Part shown: in pieces, positions 50,696 through 59,025 of the stretch
Layout of the letters: each line of letters starts with the position of its first letter
Position numbering within the stretch: position 1 is the stretch's first letter
DNA from: Enterocloster hominis (ex Liu et al. 2021)
Lineage (GTDB): Bacteria > Bacillota > Clostridia > Lachnospirales > Lachnospiraceae
Assembly: GCA_014385265.1 (NCBI GenBank)
Contig: JACRTJ010000018.1
Coordinates: 240,060 to 304,059 of the forward strand
Reading direction: 5' to 3'
Length of the DNA: 64,000 nt
Program-made: the position numbers and the translations under genes
Notes under the pieces: generated by a model
The model's database searches: none
What the model saw: only the letters and a program-made list of their open reading frames with translations
What the model was told of the DNA's origin: nothing

Positions 50696-52531
50696 CTATT
50701 CCAGACCGGCCCGGAAAAGCTCCCAGGCGATCCGGGCGCTTTCCTCCAGCTCCTCCAGGCGGAAAAAGGCATCCATGACAGATTTTCCGGGAACGACCGG
50801 TCCATGATTTTTTAAGAGGAAGCCGTCGGAAGCCCCCACCCGCTCCCGGAATGCCTGGAACAGTGCCTCGGAGCCGGGCTTTTCGTAGGGGACGAGTCCC
50901 ACGGTTCCCAGCTTCATTTTCAGGTAAGGTGTATGATCCGGGATGCAGTCCTGGTCATTTTTCGCGGGAACGAAGCTCCAGAGGACGGAAAAGGTGCTGT
51001 GGGTATGGATCACGGCCCCGGTTTCAGAAGATTTTTCGTACAGTGCCAGGTGCAGAGGCCATTCTTTGCTGGGCTTTTTTTCTGAAAGCACAGTGCCGTC
51101 CATGGAAAGCACAGCGAAATCCTCTTTTTTCATGGTCCCGAAGCAGGAGCCGGTGGCGCTGATATAGATCCTGTCCTTGTGGCGGAAGCTCATGTTGGCA
51201 GAGGAGCCACTGGTCTTTCCCCGGTCAAAAAGGCTGCGGGCTGTCCAGACGGCGTCGGACAGCTTCTGGTCCAGAACGGGATCCGTGCCGCCGGTCATGG
51301 AAAGGGCACGGCCAAAGAAATCCTCCTGGCCAAAGTTGCCGCTTTTTAAAATCAGGCGGACACCGGGCTCCCTCGCCGGAACCATGATGGGAACGCCGGG
51401 AGCCACGCTTTCTCCAATCAGATAGGAAGAAAAGCCGAGGGCTCTGGTGACGGCGCCGGAGGTCTCGCCTCCGGCCGAGATGATCCTGGTATAGCCGGCT
51501 TTTACTGCCTTTACAGCCAGCCGGGCGGCAGCGTCCTCCAGAAGGGAGGCGACTTTTTCAGCACCCAGGGACTGGAATTCCTTTACCTTTTCCGGTGTAT
51601 CAGAGCTATAAACCAGAACGGCGTCAGAACTGTTTTCATGCTCCTGGATGAACTGCCAGGCATCATCCACGGTCTGTCTTCCCTCCAGCAGTGCTTTGGG
51701 ATCCAGTTTATAGGAGGGCTTTTTCTGGGCTTCGTACCAGGCGATCTGTCCCAGGGTCGCCTGGGAGCAGCTTCCGGCCAGCAGGAGCGCTTTTCCGGAG
51801 ACGAGGCTTTCCGGGATTTTTGCAGCGCCTCCCAGCTCCTGGGACCAGAGTCTTGCCAGAGGCTCCAGGAGTCCGCTTCCTCCTGTGAGAAGGGGGAGGG
51901 ACTTAAAGGCTGCGGCGATGGCGCGGCCATCTTCGGTGGTTTTATAATCGGGAATGATATAGAACCTTCTGGCACCGGCCTTTTCTGCCGCTTTTTCCAG
52001 GGAAAATGAAGATGGATCCTCCATCGGGATACAGGGCCACTGGCTCTGGGGTTCCATGAGCCGGCTGATGCTGCTGTCCCACATGGGGGTCAGCGGATGG
52101 TTTTTCATATGGCTTTCATGAAGGGGAACGCCATTCACCATCAGATGTCCGTGCTCCACGGTGCGGCCATTGACGGGAAGAGCGGGGCAGAGAATGGTAC
52201 AGGGCACGTCCATAAGATCCATAAGTGCGTCGGCCACGGGCCCAATGTTGCCTTTCGGGGTGGAATCGAAGGTGGAACAATACTTGAAATAGAGCTGCCG
52301 TGCACCCTGGTTAAGAAGAAACCTGGCTGCCCGCAGGCTGTCATCCACTGCCTGTGCTGTTTCCTGTGTCCTGGATTTTAAAGCAATGACAATGGCCTGG
52401 GCGCTGTCCCCGTCTTCCGGGCGTTCCGGGATCCCGTTATAGAGGCGGACGCTCATGCCGCCTTTTACAAGAAATGAAGCGGCGTCGCTGGCGCCGGTAA
52501 AATCATCTGCAATACATCCGAATACTGCCAT
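50696..52531 (-). CDS. Fused four-carbon acid-sugar kinase and class II aldolase/decarboxylase (OtnK-OtnC)
   Basis: 611 residues. Residues 1-420 are a DUF1537-type four-carbon acid sugar kinase: IADDFTGASDAASFLV at the N-terminus, YFKYCSTFDSTPKGNIG, and the C-terminal AGGETSGAVTRALG with GGTDP. Residues 430-611 are a class II aldolase domain: SSANMS, ATGSCFG, HTHSTFS metal ligands and KNHGPVVPG. In known pathways OtnK phosphorylates 3-oxo-tetronate and OtnC decarboxylates the product to dihydroxyacetone phosphate; separate proteins are usual, so this is a natural fusion of consecutive steps. The promoter is of the sigma-54 type and faces the activator gene. Confidence 0.86.
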   Translation of the reverse strand: MAVFGCIADDFTGASDAASFLVKGGMSVRLYNGIPERPEDGDSAQAIVIALKSRTQETAQAVDDSLRAARFLLNQGARQLYFKYCSTFDSTPKGNIGPVADALMDLMDVPCTILCPALPVNGRTVEHGHLMVNGVPLHESHMKNHPLTPMWDSSISRLMEPQSQWPCIPMEDPSSFSLEKAAEKAGARRFYIIPDYKTTEDGRAIAAAFKSLPLLTGGSGLLEPLARLWSQELGGAAKIPESLVSGKALLLAGSCSQATLGQIAWYEAQKKPSYKLDPKALLEGRQTVDDAWQFIQEHENSSDAVLVYSSDTPEKVKEFQSLGAEKVASLLEDAAARLAVKAVKAGYTRIISAGGETSGAVTRALGFSSYLIGESVAPGVPIMVPAREPGVRLILKSGNFGQEDFFGRALSMTGGTDPVLDQKLSDAVWTARSLFDRGKTSGSSANMSFRHKDRIYISATGSCFGTMKKEDFAVLSMDGTVLSEKKPSKEWPLHLALYEKSSETGAVIHTHSTFSVLWSFVPAKNDQDCIPDHTPYLKMKLGTVGLVPYEKPGSEALFQAFRERVGASDGFLLKNHGPVVPGKSVMDAFFRLEELEESARIAWELFRAGLE

Positions 52532-52621
52532 ATCTGTTTCCTCCTATATCTGCGCCTCCAGAGAGGGGAATTGCCTCCTCCGGCGGCGTTTTGGTACATT
52601 TACTGTTGCTGTACATATAAT

Positions 52622-52637
52622 AGCAAATTTTGTGCCA
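52622..52637 (-). promoter_or_regulatory. Sigma-54 (-24/-12) promoter of the otnKC fusion
   Basis: The minus strand reads TGGCACAAAATTTGCT, a perfect TGGCAC-N5-TTGCT with the GG and GC doublets 10 bases apart, 91 bases upstream of the start. Confidence 0.85.
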
Positions 52638-52690
52638 GACGGAAACCGGGGAAATCCGCCGCGTCCCACCGCTCCCCTGGTTGACGGGAC

Positions 52691-52746
52691 GCATCATGAT
52701 GCAGTATACTTGAAACAATGCAACGAAAATGCAATCAAGTGTGCAA
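52691..52746. promoter_or_regulatory. Candidate activator-binding (UAS) region 1
   Basis: GCATCATGATGC (52691-52702) is a perfect palindrome, and TGCAA occurs at 52719, 52730 and 52742, spaced 11-12 bp. It lies 55-120 bp upstream of the otnKC sigma-54 promoter, a usual enhancer distance, and directly before the activator gene. Confidence 0.5.
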
Positions 52747-52767
52747 CATAAAATTCAGGAGGAACCC

Positions 52768-54702
52768 ATGATAAGATTATTAGTGATCGTTCCGTATCCG
52801 GAGCTGAAGGAGATCGTAGACTACGTGCTTGCGCATCACCCGGAAAGAGAGCGCCTGGACGCGGATGTCCAGGTGATGACAGTGGAGGATACGCCGGATG
52901 TGCCGGCAGACGAATACGATGCCATCATTGCCCGGGGCTATTCAGCCCAGAAGACCATTGCCCGATATAAGAACATACCCACCATCTGTCTGGATATTTC
53001 CGGTTATGATATGCTGCGGGCGGTGATCGAGTGCCAAAAGCTCTTTCATCCCGGAAAGATCGCCATCTGTGGCTTTGAGAGCCGGCTGTTTGAGGCTGAG
53101 GAGATCTGCCGTATGGTGGGGGTCAATGCGGCGGTGTTTGCTCCGGTGCTTCATGACGATCTGGAAAAGACCATGGAAAGGATCCTGGCTTCGGGCTGCG
53201 ACGCTGTGGTCGGGGGATATTCGGCCTGTATCCTGGCAGAGCACAGAGGAATCCCGTCGGTGGTCATAAAAACTGGCCAGGATACGGTGGCCCGGGCTGT
53301 GGATGAGGCGGTGCGCACGGTGGACCGGATCCGCGGCGAACGGGTGATCTCCCAGATGTATAAGACGATCATTTATTCCTCTGAGGACGGTCTTTTGTAC
53401 GTGGATAGGAACGGAGTGATCCGGGTCAGAAACCGGGTGGTGCGGCAGATGAATGGAGATGTGAGCCTCATGGACCGGAAGCTGAAGACCGTTCTTCCCT
53501 ATCTTTATAAGGATTTTGAGACGGTCATGACGGGAGGCCTGGAACAGAGCGGGCGGATCCTCACCATACCGGGAACGAAGACTAGGGTGTCGGTGAGCTG
53601 CCGTCCGGTGATCGCCAACAAGGAAATATCTGGAGCAGTGATCTGCCTTTCGGATATCACCCTGATCCAGAATCTGGAGAGCCAGATCAGGAGAAAGCTC
53701 AGCGAGCGGGGGCTGAAGGCCAGATACACCTTTGACGACATCCTCCACGAGAGCGGGACCATGAAGGAGACCATAGAGACGGCCCGGCGGTACGCGGCAA
53801 CGGATTCCAACGTGATCATCGTGGGTGAAACCGGAACGGGAAAGGAGCTGTTTGCTCAGAGCATCCATAACAGCAGCCGCAGGAAAAACGGTCCCTTTGT
53901 AGCCATCAACTGTGCGGCCCTGCCGGAAAATCTGCTGGAAAGCGAGCTGTTCGGCTATGTGGAGGGAGCCTTTACAGGCACCAGCAGGGGAGGAAAAATG
54001 GGGCTGTTTGAGCAGGCCCATGGAGGCACCCTGTTTCTGGATGAGGTGGAGGAGATCTCTCTTTCCACCCAGAGCAAGCTCCTGAGGACCCTTCAGGAAA
54101 AGCAGGTGCGCCGCATTGGGGATAATAAGGTCATCGATATCGATGTGCGGATCCTGTCAGCTACCAACAAGAGCATCACAAGGCTGTCTGAGGAGGGAGG
54201 ATTCCGGAAGGATCTGATGTACCGGCTGGATGTGCTGCGGCTGTTTCTGCCGCCCTTAAGGCAGAGGGAGCGGGATGTGGAATTTCTGTTCTGCCATCTG
54301 CTGGGGAAGCTTTGCCAGGATATGGGTGTGAAGGCTCCGGTGACGGAGCCGGAGGCCCTGGAGCTGCTGTACCAGTATCCTTTTATGGGAAACATACGGG
54401 AGCTTGGGAATATTGCAGAGAGGGCCCTGGTGCTTGGGGACGGAAGTATACTGACAAAAGAGGACCTGAGCCGCGCCCTGTATCCCAGGGACCTGGAGGA
54501 GGCCGGCATGGAAGAAAGGAAAACGGAAACAAAGGAGAGCGGAACTGCATGCACGGCGTTTCCGGCAGATCCCTTAAGGCCCGAGCGGGAGCGGATCCTG
54601 GAGGCCCTGGAACGATGCGAAGGGAGCCGCGTCCGGGCTGCCGGGCTTCTGGGAATGGACCGCTCCACCCTGTGGAGAAAAATGAAAAAATATAATCTGT
54701 GA
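52768..54702 (+). CDS. Sigma-54-dependent activator with PrpR-type sensor
   Basis: 644 residues. The N-terminal PrpR_N domain (about 1-190) is followed by a PAS-like region (about 200-310), an AAA+ domain with Walker A GETGTGKE (about 354), the sigma-54 contact loop EGAFTGT, and Walker B GGTLFLDEVEE, then a Fis-type helix-turn-helix (SRVRAAGLLGMDRSTLWRKMKK) at the end, given here in part. ATG 52768 follows CAGGAGGAA. It sits between two divergent sigma-54 promoters and most likely activates both in response to a pathway intermediate. Confidence 0.92.
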   Translation: MIRLLVIVPYPELKEIVDYVLAHHPERERLDADVQVMTVEDTPDVPADEYDAIIARGYSAQKTIARYKNIPTICLDISGYDMLRAVIECQKLFHPGKIAICGFESRLFEAEEICRMVGVNAAVFAPVLHDDLEKTMERILASGCDAVVGGYSACILAEHRGIPSVVIKTGQDTVARAVDEAVRTVDRIRGERVISQMYKTIIYSSEDGLLYVDRNGVIRVRNRVVRQMNGDVSLMDRKLKTVLPYLYKDFETVMTGGLEQSGRILTIPGTKTRVSVSCRPVIANKEISGAVICLSDITLIQNLESQIRRKLSERGLKARYTFDDILHESGTMKETIETARRYAATDSNVIIVGETGTGKELFAQSIHNSSRRKNGPFVAINCAALPENLLESELFGYVEGAFTGTSRGGKMGLFEQAHGGTLFLDEVEEISLSTQSKLLRTLQEKQVRRIGDNKVIDIDVRILSATNKSITRLSEEGGFRKDLMYRLDVLRLFLPPLRQRERDVEFLFCHLLGKLCQDMGVKAPVTEPEALELLYQYPFMGNIRELGNIAERALVLGDGSILTKEDLSRALYPRDLEEAGMEERKTETKESGTACTAFPADPLRPERERILEALERCEGSRVRAAGLLGMDRSTLWRKMKKYNL

Positions 54703-54745
54703 TCCCGGTCTGAAACAATCTGGATGGTGCAGAGATGAAACACGA

Positions 54746-54775
54746 TGCAAATGATGCATCGCAACATATTTGCAA
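54746..54775. promoter_or_regulatory. Candidate activator-binding (UAS) region 2
   Basis: TGCAA (54746), the palindrome GATGCATC (54753-54760), CGCAA (54760) and TGCAA (54771) resemble region 1. It lies about 110-140 bp before the permease sigma-54 promoter. Confidence 0.5.
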
Positions 54776-54886
54776 CTAAATTTTATTGAATATGCACATA
54801 AAAAGGAAAAACAGCATGAAAAGACCATGCAGGACACACAAGGAAAACACTGACACAAAAAGAAAATCTGCGCAGGACGATCCGTT

Positions 54887-54902
54887 TGGCATAAAGGTTG
54901 CT
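54887..54902 (+). promoter_or_regulatory. Sigma-54 (-24/-12) promoter of the permease operon
   Basis: TGGCATAAAGGTTGCT has GG and GC 10 bases apart as required; it starts 59 bases before the permease start codon. Confidence 0.82.
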
Positions 54903-54945
54903 TTTTAACATGGATATCTGAAAAATACAAAAGGGGGTTTGACTT

Positions 54946-56271
54946 ATGTCAACATCGTACGTACTGATCGTATTTGCTCTGGTGATCGTCCTGATGATCG
55001 TGCTGATCTCCAAGTGCAAAGTCAACGCCGCCATGGGAATCCTTCTGTCGGCATTTATTCTGGCCATTGCCCTGGGGACACCCTGGCAGGACATCGAGGG
55101 GACCATCAACAGCGGTTTCTCCAGTACCATTAAAAGTGTGGCCATCGTGATCTTTTTGGGCTGTACCATGGGAACCGTGCTGGAAAAGACAGGAGCGGCC
55201 ATCCGGATCACCAAATGGGCCATTGGCCTTGTGGGTGAAAAGCACATGATCTGGGCCATTGCCCTGAGCTCTGCCATCCTGGGTATCCCCATCTGGGCCG
55301 ATACAGTGGTGATCCTTCTGATCCCCATCGTGTCCATGCTGGCAGTCCAGACGAAGAAATCCATGATGAGCTACGGCACGGCTCTTTATCTTGGAGCCCT
55401 GGTCACAGCGTCTCTTGTACCGCCTACACCGGGGCCGGTGTCTGCTGCGGCCCTGCTGAACGTGCCGCTGGGCCAGGCCATCCTCTGGGGAGCCATCGTT
55501 GCGGTTCCCAGCGTGATCGCGGCGACCTTCTATTGTATGTCCTTAAAAACACCGGTGGCTCCCAAGGAGGAATTCCTGGCAGCTGCCAGGGAGACGGAGC
55601 ACATGGAGCTTCCGTCCCTGTCCAGATCCCTGCTCCCGATCCTGTTCCCGCTGGCTCTGATCTTTGTGAATACAGCGGCCTCTGTTCTGGTTCCCGATAC
55701 GCAGATCGCCAATTTCTGCGCATTCATCGGAAGTCCTCTGGCTGCTCTCTTCACTGGCTGTATCCTTTCCCTTCTGTTGACCGGTAAGGATTGGAAGAGC
55801 AAAAAGGTGCTGAACGACTGGGTCAACGACGGGATCAATGCCGCGGCCATGCCCATTGTGGTAACAGGCATGGGCGGAGCCCTGGCTACCTTTGTTAAGA
55901 ACGCGGGCGTTGCTGAAAAGATTGCGGAAGTCATTGCCCAGTCCGCGTTTCCGGCGATCCTGATCCCTATTATCATCGCAGCCATCATCCATGTGGTGAC
56001 TGGCTCCAACTCTCTGGGCGTTATGACGGCGGCAGCCTTGGTGGAGCCCATGCTGGCAACCCTGGGGATCTCTCCGGTGGCGGCCTTCCTGGCCTGCGGT
56101 ACCGGTGCGCTGATGTTTAAGCATGCCAATTCCTCCGGCTTCTGGGTAACGGTTTCCATGTCCAATATGGATGTGAACCAGGGAATCCGCGCCGTGGGCG
56201 GCGCATCCACTGTGGCCGGCTTTGTGGGAGCCGCAGTGACCTGCCTGCTGGTGGCCCTTCATGTGATCTGA
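54946..56271 (+). CDS. GntP-family sugar-acid permease
   Basis: 441-residue membrane protein with about twelve helices. IPIWADTVVILLIPI and LVTASLVPPTPGPVSAA near residues 120-170, and HVVTGSNSLGVMTAAALV near 345, are typical of the gluconate:H+ symporter family. In this setting it likely imports a four-carbon acid sugar such as threonate or erythronate. It is the first gene behind the sigma-54 promoter. Confidence 0.88.
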   Translation: MSTSYVLIVFALVIVLMIVLISKCKVNAAMGILLSAFILAIALGTPWQDIEGTINSGFSSTIKSVAIVIFLGCTMGTVLEKTGAAIRITKWAIGLVGEKHMIWAIALSSAILGIPIWADTVVILLIPIVSMLAVQTKKSMMSYGTALYLGALVTASLVPPTPGPVSAAALLNVPLGQAILWGAIVAVPSVIAATFYCMSLKTPVAPKEEFLAAARETEHMELPSLSRSLLPILFPLALIFVNTAASVLVPDTQIANFCAFIGSPLAALFTGCILSLLLTGKDWKSKKVLNDWVNDGINAAAMPIVVTGMGGALATFVKNAGVAEKIAEVIAQSAFPAILIPIIIAAIIHVVTGSNSLGVMTAAALVEPMLATLGISPVAAFLACGTGALMFKHANSSGFWVTVSMSNMDVNQGIRAVGGASTVAGFVGAAVTCLLVALHVI

Positions 56272-56372
56272 TGTGCCGGGGGCAGGGCGCGGGAGGAAGC
56301 CGCAGCAGCGGCCGGCCCGCGTCTGCTCCCGAAGGGGCGCAGTCCTGGAGAGACTGCAGAAAGGAAGCAGAA

Positions 56373-57362
56373 ATGGAAAAATTTATCACAAGAGCAGCCA
56401 GGCTCAATAAAGCCTATGATATCGAGCTGATCGAGCGGGAACTGGAATGCGGAGAGGACGATATTATCGTAAAGAACCATATGATGGGGATCTGCGGATC
56501 GGATAAGAGCTTTTACAGAGGCTTCCTTCCGCCCCAGACGGCGGAGTTCCGCCAGCCGCCGGAGTTTCCCTTTCTTCTGGGCCATGAGAGCGGCGGGACG
56601 GTGGCAGCCGTAGGAAGCCGCGTCAGTGACTACAAGGTGGGAGACAAGGTCATGGCCTTTGGATGGAATAATAACTTTGCGGATTATTTTAAGGCAAAAA
56701 GCTTCCAGCTCCAGCCGGTTCCCGAGGGATTGGATATGGATATCGCTGCCCTGGGTGAGCCCACGGCCTGCGCCATGTTCTCCGGACTTCATACCGGCGT
56801 CCAGCTGGGCGATACGGTGGTGGTCATGGGAGGCGGCTACGCGGGACAGATCATTGCCCAGTGTTCCCGGCTGAAGGGCGCTTACCAGGTGATCGTGGTG
56901 GATGTGCTGGATGGAAAGCTGGATCTGGCAAAATCCCTGGGAGCTGATGTGGTCATCAATTCCAGAGAAGAGGACCCGGTGGCAAAGGTGAAGGCACTGA
57001 CCGGAGGACGAGGAGCCGACGTGGTGGTGGAGGCCGCCGGAACGGCAGAATCCTTCAATGCCGCCAGCGCCATGATCCGCCACAATGGAAAGTTTGTTTT
57101 TTACAGCTGGGTGACCACTCCGGTGAATTTAAATATCAGCCGGTGGCATGACGACGGCCTGGAATTTGTCAATACCTGTCTGGTGCATCATACCTGGCAG
57201 GAGCGGTATGTATGGGTGCCCGATACCCTGCGGCCTATTATCCAGGGCAGTGTAAAGATCCATCCGCTGATCACCAATGAATTCCGGCTGGAGAATATCC
57301 GGGCCGGCTTTGACCTGGCAGATAAGGACGATGCGGCCATTAAGATCGTATTCCGTCCATAA
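56373..57362 (+). CDS. Zinc-dependent alcohol/polyol dehydrogenase
   Basis: 329-residue medium-chain dehydrogenase. GICGSDKSFYRG contains the catalytic Cys, GHESGGTVAAVG the second ligand region, and MGGGYAGQIIAQ the NAD-binding glycine motif. The structural zinc loop with four Cys is missing, as in sorbitol-dehydrogenase-like members. GAAAGGAAG lies before ATG 56373. It follows the permease by about 100 bases without terminator and probably oxidises the imported acid sugar, possibly making the 3-oxo acid needed by OtnK. Confidence 0.82.
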   Translation: MEKFITRAARLNKAYDIELIERELECGEDDIIVKNHMMGICGSDKSFYRGFLPPQTAEFRQPPEFPFLLGHESGGTVAAVGSRVSDYKVGDKVMAFGWNNNFADYFKAKSFQLQPVPEGLDMDIAALGEPTACAMFSGLHTGVQLGDTVVVMGGGYAGQIIAQCSRLKGAYQVIVVDVLDGKLDLAKSLGADVVINSREEDPVAKVKALTGGRGADVVVEAAGTAESFNAASAMIRHNGKFVFYSWVTTPVNLNISRWHDDGLEFVNTCLVHHTWQERYVWVPDTLRPIIQGSVKIHPLITNEFRLENIRAGFDLADKDDAAIKIVFRP

Positions 57363-57381
57363 AAGAAAAGGAGCAGAATCT

Positions 57382-58749
57382 ATGGATTATACAAATCTTC
57401 TCAATGACAGATCAGGAAGGGTGTCCCGGGTGGGAGTAGTGGGAGCCACCAAGGGCTATGGGTACACGCTGCTGGCCCAGATCCCCACAGTGGCCCACAT
57501 GAAGCTTCGGGTCATTTGTTCCAGACATACGGATGAATGCCTGGAGGTACTGAAGGAGATCGGCTACGATGAGGCTGGGATCACGGTGTGCAATAGCCTG
57601 GAGGATATCAAGGCAGCATCTGAGGATGCCATTCTTATTGTGGATGATTACCGTCTGGTGACGGAATGCGGGATCACGGCATTGGTGGAGTGCACCGGCA
57701 ATACGGCAGTCAGCTCCGACGCGGCCTTAAGGGCGCTGAGGAAAGGGATCAACGTGTATATGGTCTCCAAGGAGACAGACAGTGTCTGCGGTCCTGTACT
57801 GAACCAGACCGCAGAGGAGAACCATGCGGTGTATGCCCTGGTAAACGGGGATCAGCCGAGAAATCTCCTGGACCTTTATTCCTGGGCGAGGCTTCTGGGC
57901 CTGGAGGTGATCGCTGCCGGCAAATCCAGCGAATATGATATGGTATGGGACCGGGAGACAGGGACCTTCCAATATCTGGACGGAAACAGCGGACCGGAGG
58001 AGCTTCCGGAGCTTTTGGACTGCTGGAGCTATAAGGGGACCGAAACCCTGGAGGCCAGGAAAAAGCTGCTGGGCAAATATGCAGAGGTGATCTCTGCAGA
58101 TCTTTGTGAGATGAACCTGGTGTCCAATATCACAGGACTGGTCCCGGCGTCTCCATTCTTAAGCTACCCCATGGCCAGGGTCAGTGAGCTGGCCGATATT
58201 TTTATTCCCAAAGAGGACGGCGGGATCCTGGATAAGACCGGAGTGGTGGATGTGTTCTATAATCTCCGGGAAAAGAATGAGGCAAGCTTCTGCGGCGGTG
58301 AATTCGTCATCGTCCGCTGTGAGAATAAAAAAATGTGGGAGATCTTAAAGGGAAAGGGCCATGTGATGAGCCGGAATGGGAAATACTGCTGTATCTACCA
58401 CCCCTATCATTATATGGGGCTGGAGACCCCGGTTTCGATCCTGGAGGGAGATCTCATGGGGATCGGCACCCACAGTGAATGCCGTCAGGTATCGGTGCTT
58501 GCCGGCGTCGCCCAGAGGGATATCCCGGCAGGGACGGTACTCACAGTCCATGGCCATCACCATGAAATCGATGGCCTGACACCGGAGCTTCTGGAACGGG
58601 CAGCTGTGGGAAGCGCGGCACCGTTTTATCTTTTAAACGGAGCGGTACTCCTGCAGGATGTGAAGGCAGGGGAGCCGGTGACTCTGAATGACGTAGATCT
58701 CTCTGGCCTGGAAACGTACAGGCTGTACGCGGAGGGACTGAAATTATAA
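57382..58749 (+). CDS. NAD(P)-dependent SAF-domain oxidoreductase, homoserine dehydrogenase-like
   Basis: 455 residues. An N-terminal Rossmann segment (VGVVGATKGYGYTLL) and LVECTGN near residue 100 resemble homoserine dehydrogenase-like proteins. The C-terminal 80 residues look like a SAF/AFP domain (VAQRDIPAGTVLT ... LLNGAVLLQDVKAGEPVTLNDVDL). This family, related by pattern to the Brucella DRL enzyme, is widespread in sugar-acid clusters but mostly without assigned reactions. It starts 19 bases after the dehydrogenase. A further oxidation or isomerisation step is a guess. Confidence 0.75.
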   Translation: MDYTNLLNDRSGRVSRVGVVGATKGYGYTLLAQIPTVAHMKLRVICSRHTDECLEVLKEIGYDEAGITVCNSLEDIKAASEDAILIVDDYRLVTECGITALVECTGNTAVSSDAALRALRKGINVYMVSKETDSVCGPVLNQTAEENHAVYALVNGDQPRNLLDLYSWARLLGLEVIAAGKSSEYDMVWDRETGTFQYLDGNSGPEELPELLDCWSYKGTETLEARKKLLGKYAEVISADLCEMNLVSNITGLVPASPFLSYPMARVSELADIFIPKEDGGILDKTGVVDVFYNLREKNEASFCGGEFVIVRCENKKMWEILKGKGHVMSRNGKYCCIYHPYHYMGLETPVSILEGDLMGIGTHSECRQVSVLAGVAQRDIPAGTVLTVHGHHHEIDGLTPELLERAAVGSAAPFYLLNGAVLLQDVKAGEPVTLNDVDLSGLETYRLYAEGLKL

Positions 58750-58793
58750 AACAATAGAAACCTCCTATTATACAACCTCTTATTTTTGTATCA

Positions 58794-58823
58794 GCCTCCG
58801 GCCGCCCCAGCCGGAGGCTTTTT
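58794..58823 (+). terminator. Terminator of the sigma-54 operon
   Basis: GCCTCCGGC and GCCGGAGGC form a 9-bp stem with a 7-base loop and six T. Confidence 0.9.
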
Positions 58824-58933
58824 TAGATAGAAAATCCAGAAACTGCCTGGCTCATGCCCTGGAGACTGTCGCTGTGAGCCGGTCTATTGACAGGTTTTCA
58901 TACGGGATGTAAGATAAGATAAATTGCAGAGGT

Positions 58934-59023
58934 GTGAAGAAAAGAATCGGATATGGTATGAACCGGGCGGATGCAGCCATCCGGCAGATGGATGAGCTCC
59001 GCGCCAGGAAAGAGGAGGAATAA
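58934..59023 (+). CDS. Possible short leader peptide before the threonine synthase-like gene
   Basis: GTG-started frame of 29 residues, basic at the start and Glu-rich at the end (ELRARKEEE). Its last codons contain the AGGAGG that serves the next gene, and its stop is two bases before that ATG. It could be a leader that couples translation or a remnant of a longer gene. Confidence 0.3.
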   Translation: MKKRIGYGMNRADAAIRQMDELRARKEEE

Positions 59024-59025
59024 GT

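Noticed and set aside
52582..52604. Plus-strand sigma-54 promoter for the activator gene
   Set aside because: TTGGTAC ... TTGCTG looks suggestive, but GG and GC are 13 bases apart rather than 10.
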